Source: Lachnospiraceae bacterium JLR.KK008 (GTDB lineage Bacteria > Bacillota > Clostridia > Lachnospirales > Lachnospiraceae). From it: a DNA stretch of 64,000 bases. The stretch covers positions 954,001 to 1,018,000 of the forward strand of contig CP143548.1 of NCBI GenBank assembly GCA_037015955.1, given 5' to 3'. A model generated the notes under the pieces. That model ran no database searches and was not told the origin of the DNA. It saw nothing but the letters and a program-made list of their open reading frames with translations. Made by a program: the position numbers and the translations under genes. This document shows, piece by piece, positions 44,604 to 54,116 of the stretch (its first letter is position 1; each line of letters starts with the position of its first letter).

Positions 44604-44705
44604 GCGTACGCTCCTTTGCGGATCAGACCAGTTAAGAGATGGCGCTTGTCCTCTGTCTGGCAGGGTGTTCTGTTTCCTCTGGTACATATGCTCATACATA
44701 AACCT

Positions 44706-44734
44706 ACTATAACAAGTCAGAGACAATATTACAA
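44706..44734 (-). promoter_or_regulatory. Promoter of the DUF6809-like gene
   Basis: Minus strand TTGTAA (44729-44734), 17 bp, TATAGT (44706-44711) with an upstream TG (extended -10). Leader of about 95 nt. Confidence 0.5.
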
Positions 44735-44845
44735 TCATATGTGACAGATTCTTTTCGGCTTTCCTGTAATTTCTTTCATAATTCACAAAAATAAAAAAGG
44801 AAATCGGTCCGGCGCGGCGAATAATAAAAACGGAGGGATTGCAAT

Positions 44846-45850
44846 ATGACCATTCGGGAACGGCTGGAACTCCGGGAAAAGGAATATTTAAGTCCTTATG
44901 CTGCTTTCAGCATGGATTCGAAAGGGCGCCGGAAAGAAGAGGAGTCCTGCGACATCCGCCCGGTATTTCAACGAGACAGAGACAGGATCTTACATAGCAA
45001 ATCGTTCCGGCGGCTGAAAGACAAGACACAGGTGTTTCTGACGCCGCAGGGTGACCATTACCGGACAAGACTGACGCATACACTTGAGGTATCTCAAAAT
45101 GCGCGGACGATTGCCAAGGCGCTGAAGCTCAATGAAGATCTGGTGGAGGCGATCGCGCTCGGACATGATCTGGGACATACGCCTTTCGGACATGCCGGGG
45201 AGCGGGCGCTGGAGGAAGTATGCCCTTACGGCTTTTGTCACAGCGAACAGAGTGTGCGTACGGTAGATCTGCTGGAGAAGGATGGGCAGGGGCTGAATCT
45301 CACGTACGAGGTGCGGGACGGCATCTTGAACCATCAGACGAGTGGCATGCCCGGTACGCTGGAGGGAAAGATCGTGCGGTTTTCCGACAAGATCGCCTAT
45401 ATCCATCACGATATGGACGATGCGATTCGGGCCGGCATTTTGAAGGAGTCTGATATTCCGGAAGAGATTGCGGAGGTGATTGGAGACACGCTTGGGAAGC
45501 GTCTCAATCATTTTATCCATGATCTTGTGACGACAAGCGCAGGAACGGATGATATTCGCATGTCAGCGCCGGTGGCGCAGGCAATGCAGAAACTGCGCGC
45601 ATTTTTATTTGAACATTTATACACGAATCCTGCCGCCAAAGGGGAGGAAGAAAAGGCGGAAGGGCTCATGAAGACATTATATGATTACTATGGAAAGCAC
45701 ATAGAATTGCTTCCTGCGGAATACCATATGCTTATGGACAGGGGAGAGCCAAAAGAAAAAGTGCTTTGTGATTACATAGGCGCAATGACGGACCGGTTCG
45801 CGATTGCGCAGTATGAGGAGATCTATATCCCAAAGTGCTGGCACGGGTAG
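44846..45850 (+). CDS. dgt: Deoxyguanosinetriphosphate triphosphohydrolase-like protein
   Basis: HD-domain dNTP triphosphohydrolase. Metal and substrate motifs: RLKDKTQVFLTPQGDHYRTR, LTHTLEVSQNARTIAKAL, and ALGHDLGHTPFGHAGERAL with the HD pair. 334 aa, the short Firmicutes type without the C-terminal lobe of E. coli Dgt. GGAGGGATTGCAAT precedes the ATG. In Clostridia dgt commonly precedes dnaG-rpoD, as here. Confidence 0.93.
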   Translation: MTIRERLELREKEYLSPYAAFSMDSKGRRKEEESCDIRPVFQRDRDRILHSKSFRRLKDKTQVFLTPQGDHYRTRLTHTLEVSQNARTIAKALKLNEDLVEAIALGHDLGHTPFGHAGERALEEVCPYGFCHSEQSVRTVDLLEKDGQGLNLTYEVRDGILNHQTSGMPGTLEGKIVRFSDKIAYIHHDMDDAIRAGILKESDIPEEIAEVIGDTLGKRLNHFIHDLVTTSAGTDDIRMSAPVAQAMQKLRAFLFEHLYTNPAAKGEEEKAEGLMKTLYDYYGKHIELLPAEYHMLMDRGEPKEKVLCDYIGAMTDRFAIAQYEEIYIPKCWHG

Positions 45851-45904
45851 CAGGGCGCCGACAGAGACCGTGAATGCGCAGGAGCGACAAAAGAGGAGAG
45901 GTAC

Positions 45905-47680
45905 ATGTATTATCCGGAAGAGCTTGTGGAAGAAGTGCGGATGAAAAACGATATTGTGGATGTAATCTCCGGGTATGTCCGTCTGCAGAGAAAGGGTGGC
46001 AGTCATTTTGGACTTTGCCCGTTTCACAACGAGAAATCGCCTTCCTTTTCCGTCTCACAGAGTAAGCAGATGTACTACTGTTTTGGATGTGGGGCCGGTG
46101 GTAATGTGTTCACGTTTCTCATGGAATATGAGCATGATACGTTTCAGGAGGCGATCCAGATACTGGCGGAGCGGGCCGGCGTCAATCTGCCGGAAGCGGA
46201 ATATACCGAGGAGATGCGGCAGAAGGAGAGCCGCAGAGCCAGATTACTGGAAGTGAACAAAGAAGCCGCAAAATATTTTTATTATCTGCTCCGCAGGAAA
46301 GAAGGACAGCAGGGGCTGGGGTATCTGCAGAATAGGCAGCTTACCGCAGAGACGATGAAAAAGTTTGGTCTCGGGTATGCGAGTAAATACAGTGATGATC
46401 TGACGAAATATTTGAAAGGCAAAGGCTACCGGGAAGAGCTGATACGGGAGGCTGGCCTTTGCAGCATTGATGAAAAATATGGAGCCCATGATAAATTCTG
46501 GAACCGGGTCATATTTCCGATTCAGGATATGAATCACCGCGTGATCGGTTTTGGCGGCAGGGTCATGGGAGAGGGGACGCCTAAGTATCTCAATTCTCCG
46601 GAGTCGCCGATTTTTGACAAGAGCCGCAATCTGTATGGGCTGAACTTTGCCCGCACTTCCAGAGCGGGGAATATCATCCTGTGTGAGGGCTATATGGATG
46701 TGATCGCCCTGCATCAGGCCGGATTCGGACAGGCTGTGGCCTCTCTGGGAACTGCGTTTACGGAGAGTCAGGCGGGACTACTGCACAGATATACGGAGAG
46801 CGTACTTCTGTCATATGACAGCGATGGGGCCGGGGTGAAGGCCGCGCTGCGGGCGATCGGTATCCTCAGGGAAGCAGGACTTGCCGGGAAGATCATCCAT
46901 CTGGAACCATATAAAGATCCGGATGAATTTATCAAAAATATGGGCGCAGAGGCGTTTCAGGAGAGGATCGACAGCGCGGAGAACAGTTTCTTTTTTGAGC
47001 TGCGGATTCTGGAGCGCGATTATGACCTGAAGGACCCGGAGGGAAAGACGCGGTTTCATCAGGCGGTAGCCAGGAAGTTATGCGGCTTTGCACAGGAGGT
47101 GGAGCGTGAGAATTATATAGAAGCGGTGGCGGACAAATATCATATCGGCTTTGAGAATCTGCGCAGGCTTGTCGTCAGCTATGCGGCCAGTATGGGGCCG
47201 GCAAAAGAGGCGATACGTCCCAAGTCACTGTCGCAGAAAAAGAAGACGCCGGAAGACGGGGCCAAACGGGCGCAGAGACTTTTGATTACCTGGCTTTGTG
47301 AGGACCCCGGCCTGTATCCGAAGATCGCGGATTATATATCAGCAGAGGATTTTACAGTGGATCTTTACAGAAAGGCGGCAGAACTGCTCTTTGCGGAACT
47401 GGAAAAGGGAAGCAGCAATCCGGCGGCCATCATCAGCCAGTTTGAGGACGAGGAAGAGCAGCGGGAGGTGGCGTCCATGTTTCATACGCGGCTGCCTGCA
47501 CCGAGTGAGGACAAGCGGGAGCGGGAAAAGGCGTTTCATGACATTGTCGTCAGTGTAAAAACATACAGTTATGAGTACTACAGTGCCCGAATGGGGAGCG
47601 ACATCAGTGCGCTGGGCAGGGTCATCGAGGGTAAAAAGGCGTTGGAAGAGCTAAAAAATGCGCATATTTCCTTAGATTAG
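45905..47680 (+). CDS. dnaG: DNA primase
   Basis: Primase of 591 aa. The CHC2 zinc-binding domain has C38, H41, C59 and C62 (LCPFHNEKSPSF and YYCFGCGAGG). TOPRIM core: IILCEGYMDVIAL with the catalytic Glu, and SYDSDGAGVKAAL with the DxD pair. The C-terminal helicase-binding domain begins near residue 440. AGAGGAGAGGTAC precedes the ATG. Part of the macromolecular-synthesis chain with dgt and rpoD. Confidence 0.97.
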   Translation: MYYPEELVEEVRMKNDIVDVISGYVRLQRKGGSHFGLCPFHNEKSPSFSVSQSKQMYYCFGCGAGGNVFTFLMEYEHDTFQEAIQILAERAGVNLPEAEYTEEMRQKESRRARLLEVNKEAAKYFYYLLRRKEGQQGLGYLQNRQLTAETMKKFGLGYASKYSDDLTKYLKGKGYREELIREAGLCSIDEKYGAHDKFWNRVIFPIQDMNHRVIGFGGRVMGEGTPKYLNSPESPIFDKSRNLYGLNFARTSRAGNIILCEGYMDVIALHQAGFGQAVASLGTAFTESQAGLLHRYTESVLLSYDSDGAGVKAALRAIGILREAGLAGKIIHLEPYKDPDEFIKNMGAEAFQERIDSAENSFFFELRILERDYDLKDPEGKTRFHQAVARKLCGFAQEVERENYIEAVADKYHIGFENLRRLVVSYAASMGPAKEAIRPKSLSQKKKTPEDGAKRAQRLLITWLCEDPGLYPKIADYISAEDFTVDLYRKAAELLFAELEKGSSNPAAIISQFEDEEEQREVASMFHTRLPAPSEDKREREKAFHDIVVSVKTYSYEYYSARMGSDISALGRVIEGKKALEELKNAHISLD

Positions 47681-47721
47681 GGTAAAAATAAATAACAAGT
47701 TATGGAAGGATGGACCATAGA

Positions 47722-48831
47722 ATGGATGAAAACACAAGGGCAAAGTTTGAGGAAAAGTTGAAAGAAATCTTAAACATTGCCAAAAAGAAGAAAAATGTTC
47801 TGGACTATCAGGAGATCAGCGATTTTTTTGCGGATCTGTCTCTGGAAGAAGAGCAGTTTGATCAGATTATAGAGACGTTGGAACAGAACCATGTGGATGT
47901 ACTGCGCATAACCGAAGATACCGTAGATGAAGAGGAGATCATTTTGACGGAAGAGGACGAGGTGGATGTGGAAAACATTGACCTCTCGGTTCCTGACGGC
48001 GTCAGCATTGAAGATCCGGTGAGAATGTATCTGAAAGAGATTGGGAAGGTTTCCCTGCTGAATGCCGAGGAAGAGATCGAACTTGCGAAAAGAATGGAGA
48101 TGGGTGACGCCGAGGCGAAAAAGCGGCTTGCCGAAGCCAATCTGCGTCTTGTTGTCAGCATTGCCAAGCGTTATGTAGGCCGTGGGATGCTGTTTCTCGA
48201 CCTGATCCAGGAGGGAAATATGGGTCTGATCAAGGCTGTGGAAAAGTTTGACTATCGCAAAGGCTATAAGTTTTCCACTTATGCGACATGGTGGATTCGT
48301 CAGGCGATTACAAGAGCGATCGCCGATCAGGCGAGAACGATTCGTATTCCGGTGCATATGGTGGAGACGATCAATAAACTGATCCGTGTGAGCAGACAGC
48401 TCCTGCAGGAACTCGGGCGAGAACCTACCCCGGAAGAGATTGCGGAAGAGATGAATATGCCGGAAGAACGGGTGAGGGAGATTCTGAAGATCTCTCAGGA
48501 ACCGGTTTCTCTGGAAACACCGATCGGAGAAGAAGAGGACAGCCATCTGGGAGATTTTATTCAGGATGACAATGTACCGGTCCCTTCTGATGCCGCCGCT
48601 TTTACACTGTTGAAAGAGCAGCTTGTGGAAGTGCTCGGAACACTGACAGAGAGAGAACAGAAAGTACTGCGGCTTCGCTTTGGTCTGGATGACGGACGGG
48701 CGAGGACACTGGAAGAAGTGGGAAAAGAATTTAATGTAACACGTGAACGTATCCGTCAGATCGAGGCAAAGGCGCTCCGTAAGCTGCGTCATCCGAGCAG
48801 AAGCCGAAAGCTGAAGGATTATCTGGACTAG
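47722..48831 (+). CDS. rpoD: RNA polymerase primary sigma factor (sigma-A)
   Basis: Housekeeping sigma factor of about 369 aa. Region 1.1 is short and acidic; regions 1.2-2 include [19 protein letters not shown] and [17 protein letters not shown] (2.3-2.4, -10 recognition and melting); region 4.2 has [17 protein letters not shown] (-35 helix-turn-helix). The ATG at 47722 is preferred because GGAAGG at 47704-47709 is 12 nt upstream; the ATG at 47710 directly abuts it. Follows dnaG by about 40 bases. Confidence 0.96.
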   Translation: MDENTRAKFEEKLKEILNIAKKKKNVLDYQEISDFFADLSLEEEQFDQIIETLEQNHVDVLRITEDTVDEEEIILTEEDEVDVENIDLSVPDGVSIEDPVRMYLKEIGKVSLLNAEEEIELAKRMEMGDAEAKKRLAEANLRLVVSIAKRYVGRGMLFLDLIQEGNMGLIKAVEKFDYRKGYKFSTYATWWIRQAITRAIADQARTIRIPVHMVETINKLIRVSRQLLQELGREPTPEEIAEEMNMPEERVREILKISQEPVSLETPIGEEEDSHLGDFIQDDNVPVPSDAAAFTLLKEQLVEVLGTLTEREQKVLRLRFGLDDGRARTLEEVGKEFNVTRERIRQIEAKALRKLRHPSRSRKLKDYLD

Positions 48832-48840
48832 GGGAAGCAA

Positions 48841-49653
48841 GTGGAACTGTCAGAGAGACTGCAAGCGGTGGCACATATGGTGACTGCTGGAAATCATGTT
48901 TGCGATGTGGGATGCGATCACGGATATATCCCGATCTATCTTGTCCGCAGCGGTATCAGTCCCGGTGTGATCGCTGTAGACTGCAACGAGGGTCCTCTGA
49001 GACGTGCCAGAGAGCATATCAAAGCCTTTGGCCTGGAGGAGTACATAGTGACACGACTGTCAGATGGAGTGGCGGCGCTGGAAAAAGAGGAAGCGGAGAC
49101 ACTGGTCATAGCGGGCATGGGAGGCAGACTCATCGTCAGAATCCTGACCGAAGGCAGGGAAAAAGTCCGGATGATGAAAGACCTGATCCTGCAGCCCCAG
49201 TCGGATATTGCAGGAGTCAGGCAATTCCTGCGAAATGAAGGGTACGCAATCGCAGAGGAAGATATGGTATATGAGGATGGAAAGTATTATCCGGTCATAA
49301 AGGCTGTACAGGCGCCGGAAGAGGACACGGACGGTTCTGACAGGAGCGCACGGACAGACCGGATGCCGGAAATTCCTCAAGGGCTGTCTGATGCTTACAG
49401 CCCGCCGATATGGCAGGCAGCCTGCGACAGATACGGTCCGTGTCTGCTGTGCCACAGGCATCCGGTGCTGTATCGCTATCTGCTATGGGAGCAGGAGAGA
49501 GAGGAGACGGTGGCCCGCAGGCTTACCGCCGCCGGGGAGGCGACCAGCCGGCGCAGGGAACGGGAGGCGGAACTGGCGCAGTCGGCGCAGGTGAGAGCGT
49601 GTGCGCTTGCCTGTTTTGCGTCTGCAGATCAGACGAACGGCAGGTTGCGCTGA
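48841..49653 (+). CDS. trmK: tRNA (adenine(22)-N1)-methyltransferase
   Basis: SAM-dependent tRNA m1A22 methyltransferase of the TrmK/YqfN family. SAM motif HVCDVGCDHGYIPIYLV, acidic VDCNEGPLRRA, and VIAGMGGRLIVRIL with the NPPY-equivalent GMGG. 270 aa. The C-terminal third carries an insert with CLLCHRHPVLYRYLLWEQ and an Arg/Ala-rich coiled tail, longer than the B. subtilis form. Start codon is GTG (48841), 9 bases after the rpoD stop. trmK-nif3 after rpoD is the usual Firmicutes order. Confidence 0.9.
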   Translation: MELSERLQAVAHMVTAGNHVCDVGCDHGYIPIYLVRSGISPGVIAVDCNEGPLRRAREHIKAFGLEEYIVTRLSDGVAALEKEEAETLVIAGMGGRLIVRILTEGREKVRMMKDLILQPQSDIAGVRQFLRNEGYAIAEEDMVYEDGKYYPVIKAVQAPEEDTDGSDRSARTDRMPEIPQGLSDAYSPPIWQAACDRYGPCLLCHRHPVLYRYLLWEQEREETVARRLTAAGEATSRRREREAELAQSAQVRACALACFASADQTNGRLR

Positions 49654-49677
49654 CGGAGTAACAAAGAGGAGTCATAG

Positions 49678-50460
49678 ATGAATTGCAGAGAATTGACGAA
49701 GACACTGGAAGCGCTGTGTCCCCGTTCTTATGCGGAGAGCTGGGACAATGTAGGGCTTTTGGCAGGCAGATATGAGAAAGAGATCCATACGGTATTGCTG
49801 GCGGTAGACGCTTCGGACGAGACCGTGGAGGAGGCCGTGAGGTGTGGAGCGGATCTGCTGCTGACGCACCATCCGCTTATCTTTTCGCCGAAAAAATCTG
49901 TCAACGACGGAGACTTTGTGGGCAGACGGCTCGTCACACTTCTTCGGAATGATGTCTGTTATTATGCCATGCACACGAATTTTGACGTGCTCTGTATGGC
50001 AGATGCGGCAGCAGAACGGATCGGGCTGGCAGACAGAGAGGTGCTGGATGTCACCTGTGTGCTGGAAGGCAGAGAGAATGGCATTGGCCGGATCGGCAGC
50101 CTGCCTTCTCCAATGTCTCTGTATGAATGTGCACAGATGGTCAAGCGTGTGTTTGCGCTCGACTCCGTGAAACTATTTGGCGGACGGGATCAAAGAACAG
50201 TGAGAGCCGCCATCTGTCCCGGTTCCGGCAAGAGCGTCATTGAAAAAGCCGCAGCGATGGGGGCGGATGTGCTGATCACGGGAGATGTCGATCATCACAG
50301 CGGCATTGATGCCATGGCTATGGGGCTGAATATCATTGACGCGGGACATTATGGTCTGGAGAAGATCTTTGTTCCATATATGGAGAGAGTTTTGAAAAAG
50401 GAGTGCCAAATGCTCAACGTTATGTGCGCGCAGGAGAGCAGTCCATTTTGGGTAATATAA
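49678..50460 (+). CDS. Nif3-like dinuclear metal centre protein
   Basis: YqfO/NIF3 family hexameric protein (260 aa) with metal ligands in LLTHHPLIFSPKK, YAMHTNFDVL and GDVDHHSGIDAMAMGL. The B. subtilis YqfO insert domain is absent, giving the short form. Proposed to act as a GTP cyclohydrolase-like or metal chaperone; role unsettled. AAGAGGAGTCATAG precedes the ATG. Confidence 0.92.
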   Translation: MNCRELTKTLEALCPRSYAESWDNVGLLAGRYEKEIHTVLLAVDASDETVEEAVRCGADLLLTHHPLIFSPKKSVNDGDFVGRRLVTLLRNDVCYYAMHTNFDVLCMADAAAERIGLADREVLDVTCVLEGRENGIGRIGSLPSPMSLYECAQMVKRVFALDSVKLFGGRDQRTVRAAICPGSGKSVIEKAAAMGADVLITGDVDHHSGIDAMAMGLNIIDAGHYGLEKIFVPYMERVLKKECQMLNVMCAQESSPFWVI

Positions 50461-50483
50461 TGGTAAAAACTGGGAGGTATGGT

Positions 50484-52139
50484 ATGGTTACGGTAACGAT
50501 CAACGGGGAAGCGAGACAGTATGAGGAGGGAACGACTTACGAGGCGATCGCGAAGGAGTACAGTAAATGCTATGAGGATATTATTGCCCTTGTCACTGTG
50601 AACGGAAAGATACAGGAACTGATGAAGAAAGTGGAGAAGGACTGTGAGCTGCGGTTTCTCACGCTGCAGGACACAGCGGGGCATAAGGCATATGTCCGCA
50701 CTGCGATCATGCTTCTGATCAAATCTCTGTATGATGTGGAATCGCGGGAAAATATCGAAAAGATCAAGGTAGAGTTTGCTGTTGGTCAGGGATATTATTG
50801 CAGTCTGAAAGGCAGGGTGAAAGTTGACGATACGCTGATTGAACGGCTGAATGTGAGAATGCAGCAGCTTGCGATGGAAGACATTAAGATCGAGAAGAAA
50901 ACATATCCGATCGAAGAGGCGCTGGCGCTGTTTGACCGTTTTGGCATGGAAGACAAGAAGAAACTCTTTCGTTACCGCAGAAGTTCCACCATTAATGTGT
51001 ACCGGATGGATGATTATTATGATTACTATTATGGTTACATGCTTCCTTCCGCCGGCTATGTGAAATACTTTCAGGTCATCGCTTACGAGAGCGGCCTGAT
51101 GCTGTTATTGCCGGACAGAAAAGATCCAAAGACGCTCAATTATTTCGAACCGCGGGAGAAATTGTTCCATGCTCTGCAGCAGACGACCGCGTGGGGAGAA
51201 AAGATGGAGATTGACACGGTAGGTGATCTGAACGATCATATCTGCAAGGGACTGATCTCCGAAGTAATACTCGTACAGGAGGCGCTGCAGGAGCGGAGGA
51301 TCGCGGAGATCGCGGAAGATATTGCCGGTCGGGAAGGGGTGAAGTTTGTGATGATCGCAGGCCCTTCTTCTTCAGGCAAGACGACGTTTTCTCACCGGCT
51401 GTCTGTCCAGCTCCGTTCTTATGGCCTGAAGCCTCATCCGATTGCGGTGGACGATTATTTTGTGGACAGAGAGCGCACGCCGAAGGATGAGAATGGAAAC
51501 TATAATTTCGAGTGTCTGGAAGCGATCGACATTGAGAAATTCAATGAAGATATGTGCGGCTTACTGCAGGGGAAAACGGTGGAGTTGCCGGCCTTTAATT
51601 TTAAGACGGGAAAACGGGAGTACAACGGGAATTTTAAGACGCTGGGCTCCGATGACATTCTTGTGATTGAGGGCATTCATGGCCTGAACGACAAGATGTC
51701 CTATGCGCTTCCGGATAAAAGTAAATATAAGATTTATATCAGCGCGCTCACAAGCCTGAATATCGATGAACACAACAGAATCCCGACGACCGACGGACGC
51801 CTGCTGCGGCGCATGGTGCGGGATGCCAGAACGAGAGGCTCTTCCGCGAAACGGACGATCGCCATGTGGCAGTCTGTGCGCAGGGGAGAAGAGAAGAACA
51901 TTTTTCCTTTTCAGGAGAGCGCGGATGCGACCTTCAACTCTGTGCTCATCTATGAGCTGGCGGTGCTCAAGCAGTATGCGGAGCCGCTGCTTTTCAGCAT
52001 TGAGGAGGGAGAACCGGAGTATTATGAGGCCAAACGCCTTTTAAAGTTTCTGGAATATTTTCTCGGCGTGAGCAGTGAGAATCTGCCGAAGAATTCGATC
52101 GTCCGGGAATTTGTGGGCGGCAGTGTGTTTCAGGTGTAA
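50484..52139 (+). CDS. Nucleoside (uridine-like) kinase with N-terminal TGS/editing-like domains
   Basis: 551-aa fusion. Residues about 1-65 form a TGS-like ubiquitin fold (VTVTINGEARQYEEGTTYEA), the middle resembles the second additional domain of threonyl-tRNA synthetases, and the C-terminal half is a uridine-kinase/phosphoribulokinase P-loop domain: IAGPSSSGKTTFSHRL, AVDDYFVDRERTP, and LVIEGIHGLND. This fusion is typical of Clostridia and Bacteroidetes and usually annotated as a nucleoside kinase. The ATG at 50484 is fixed by GGGAGG 6 nt upstream; the earlier in-frame ATGs lie in the overlapping Nif3 gene end. Confidence 0.9.
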   Translation: MVTVTINGEARQYEEGTTYEAIAKEYSKCYEDIIALVTVNGKIQELMKKVEKDCELRFLTLQDTAGHKAYVRTAIMLLIKSLYDVESRENIEKIKVEFAVGQGYYCSLKGRVKVDDTLIERLNVRMQQLAMEDIKIEKKTYPIEEALALFDRFGMEDKKKLFRYRRSSTINVYRMDDYYDYYYGYMLPSAGYVKYFQVIAYESGLMLLLPDRKDPKTLNYFEPREKLFHALQQTTAWGEKMEIDTVGDLNDHICKGLISEVILVQEALQERRIAEIAEDIAGREGVKFVMIAGPSSSGKTTFSHRLSVQLRSYGLKPHPIAVDDYFVDRERTPKDENGNYNFECLEAIDIEKFNEDMCGLLQGKTVELPAFNFKTGKREYNGNFKTLGSDDILVIEGIHGLNDKMSYALPDKSKYKIYISALTSLNIDEHNRIPTTDGRLLRRMVRDARTRGSSAKRTIAMWQSVRRGEEKNIFPFQESADATFNSVLIYELAVLKQYAEPLLFSIEEGEPEYYEAKRLLKFLEYFLGVSSENLPKNSIVREFVGGSVFQV

Positions 52140-52223
52140 TCCGAGTCACAGATGAAAAGAAAGCGGTAATATGAAAAGAGAGCGGTGAGCTCAGATCTTC
52201 GGAATTCGATAAATTACATAAAA

Positions 52224-52575
52224 GAATAAGTAGGACAAATGATCGCGGCTGCAATCGCCGAAAGGCAGCAGGTGAGGAAAGTCCGGGCTTCACAGGGCAG
52301 AATGCCGGATAACGTCCGGTGGAGGCGACTCCAAGGAAAGTGCAACAGAAATAAACCGCCGGGAAAACCGGTAAGGGTGGAAAGGCAGTGTAAGAGACTA
52401 CCGCTCTGCTGGTAACAGCGGAGGCACATGTAAACCCCATTCGAAGCAAGACCGAAACGAGAGCGACAGGCCGGCCCGGCCTGCTCTCAGGTGGGTCGCT
52501 GGAGGCTGCTGGCAACAGCAGTCCTGGATAGATGATCATTCAACGACATAACCCGGCTTATCGTCCTGCTTATTC
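52224..52575 (+). ncRNA. rnpB: RNase P RNA, class A
   Basis: Catalytic RNA of RNase P. The conserved core is visible: GAGGAAAGTCCGGGCTTC (from 52274), ACAGAAATAAACCGCC, GGTAAGGGTGGAAAGG, and the 3' strand GATGATCATTCAACGACA-TAACCCGGCTTATCG. The 5' end GAATAAGTAGGAC (52224-52236) pairs with GTCCTGCTTATTC at 52563-52575 as P1. Class A, as usual for Clostridia. No intrinsic terminator follows; the next bases belong to an AT-rich foreign-looking segment. Confidence 0.96.
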
Positions 52576-52578
52576 TCT

Positions 52579-53268
52579 TTATATCAAATGAGGCTGAAAC
52601 TTTGCAGTGGGGGCGGCATCCTTAAGCGGATCCCTCGAAACGAGAGGAACGCGGCTCATATAAGTTTGATTTACATGATTCCAATTTATGATATGAAACC
52701 AGTCGTCGATATAATCTGACTTTTGGTAATAATGTTTTAAATAATATGCATGTTCCCAGACGTCTATATTCAGGACAGGAAACAAGCCCATCTCTAATGG
52801 GGTATCCTGATTCTGTGTTGTGATAATACAGAGATTTCCTGTTGCATTTACTACGAGCCATGCGTATCCGGAGCCAAATACAGTTAATGCGGCCGTTTTG
52901 AATTGTTCCTGAAATGACAGATAGCTGCCAAATTCATTGTTAATTGATTGGTTTAGTATTCCAACAGGCTGTAATGAGGTTGGATTCGCAAGATTGGAAA
53001 AGTAGAATTGATGATTAAAAACACCGCCGCTGTTGTTTTTTATATTAGTTTGAATATCTTTAGGAAGGCATGGTACATTAATGATAAGCTGTTCAAGTGA
53101 CCAGCTCTGTAATTCCGGATGTTTACTAAGTGTATTGTTCAGGTTGTCAATATAATTCTGCAAATGTTTATTATGGTGCAGGTACATGGTCTTTTTGTCA
53201 ATATAGGGTTCCATGGCTTCATACATATACGGTAAGGGGGTATTGATAAACTTATAGTGGTTGTTCAT
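52579..53268 (-). CDS. Iron/manganese superoxide dismutase family protein
   Basis: Fe/Mn-SOD. Metal ligands are His31 (YLHHNKHLQNY), His86 (FNHQFYF), Asp169 and His173 (DVWEHAYYL), and the gateway His35/Tyr39 pair is kept, so activity is likely. Unusual changes: Trp to Phe in NHxxFW and Leu at the second KHH His. The Asn/Lys-rich composition differs from the host genes around it. SODs usually end shortly after the NW-x-V-x-x-x-Y motif (here near Tyr203); residues 204-229 (VPLVSRDPLKDAAP and onward) are an added tail encoded by more GC-rich DNA next to rnpB. Confidence 0.82.
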   Translation of the reverse strand: MNNHYKFINTPLPYMYEAMEPYIDKKTMYLHHNKHLQNYIDNLNNTLSKHPELQSWSLEQLIINVPCLPKDIQTNIKNNSGGVFNHQFYFSNLANPTSLQPVGILNQSINNEFGSYLSFQEQFKTAALTVFGSGYAWLVVNATGNLCIITTQNQDTPLEMGLFPVLNIDVWEHAYYLKHYYQKSDYIDDWFHIINWNHVNQTYMSRVPLVSRDPLKDAAPTAKFQPHLI

Positions 53269-53491
53269 ATTAAAATCCTGTTTTTCTTATTTTATGATCG
53301 ATACAAACAGGTGTGATGATTTATATATTTTTTTATGAGAAAGAATCATTGATGTATGGAAACTCTAATATAATTTTCATGATGTAAAAATACAGAAAAC
53401 AGATGATGCGTTTATAATAATATAATCGTAACACAGATGAGATATGAGAAAATGAAAAGACATAAGTAATAATTACACAAAATAAAAAGAA

Positions 53492-53564
53492 TGGAGATAG
53501 CGAGACTCGAACTCGTGACCTATACGTTGCGAACGTATCGCTCTCCCAACTGAGCTATATCCCC
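53492..53564 (-). tRNA. tRNA-Ala (anticodon CGC)
   Basis: 73 nt on the minus strand. Acceptor GGGGATA/TATCTCC (one G-T), D-arm GCTCAGTTGGGAGAGC, anticodon stem ATACG/CGTAT with loop TTCGCAA (CGC, reads GCG), T-arm GAGTTCGAGTCTC. CCA not encoded. The 5' side faces the prophage and the 3' side the SOD gene. Confidence 0.92.
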
Positions 53565-53572
53565 ATGTCATT

Positions 53573-53600
53573 ATTATAACATTATTATTTTAAATTTCAA
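53573..53600 (-). promoter_or_regulatory. Promoter of tRNA-Ala
   Basis: Minus strand TTGAAA (53595-53600), 16 bp, perfect TATAAT (53573-53578) with TGT before it (extended -10). Start predicted within 2-5 nt of the mature tRNA. Confidence 0.7.
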
Positions 53601-53692
53601 GTGTAGATAAAAGAAGTATATATTACATAAGTACCCTCAGTGGACAAAGGGTATGATGAAACGGTGTAGAAAAGGATAGAAGAGGATGTACC

Positions 53693-53977
53693 TCAACTAT
53701 CCCTGTTATTATTTTCAGGCTCTTTGTAACTATCATGCTGATCGGATGTAAAGATATATGTTTCATCATCCAGTTTGCGATAGATATATTTCATTTTACT
53801 GAAATCTCCCTGAACCTTCAGATTATTTTCATTCAGCTCTTTAAATCCACTTCTCATATTGATCATATCCTTGTCACTTAAATCTGAGTGAAAACGACAT
53901 TTTATCCGTGATAAATCGTAGACGGACAGCTCGACATCGATAATGTTATTACTGTTGTTGAATTTTATTTTTTGCAT
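53693..53977 (-). CDS. Small phage-region hypothetical protein
   Basis: 94-aa protein, Asn/Asp/Lys-rich, no family recognised. The end SYKEPENNNRDS is disordered; the middle has alternating strands (NIIDVELSVYDLSRIKCRF). Last recognisable gene of the minus-strand tail module. GGAAGAAAGGAAGTTAT precedes the ATG. Confidence 0.55.
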   Translation of the reverse strand: MQKIKFNNSNNIIDVELSVYDLSRIKCRFHSDLSDKDMINMRSGFKELNENNLKVQGDFSKMKYIYRKLDDETYIFTSDQHDSYKEPENNNRDS

Positions 53978-54116
53978 ATAACTTCCTTTCTTCCGGGACC
54001 GCTAGCAAAAGCAGTATTCATTCTTTTGCATGGTTGCTTACAGTTTTATTTCAATGTTTCAATATTTCATCATTTGTCTTTCATTTTTCTTGCCGCGATT
54101 TTCATTTCGTACAAAA

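Noticed and set aside
44604-44786. N-terminal extension of the DUF6809-like protein
   Set aside because: AAAGGAG at 44611-44617 points to the ATG at 44603, and the extension has no family similarity.
53492-53564. tRNA-Ala 3' end as attachment site of the prophage
   Set aside because: The prophage is on the 5' side of the tRNA, and no repeat of the tRNA 3' end was seen at a boundary in the window.
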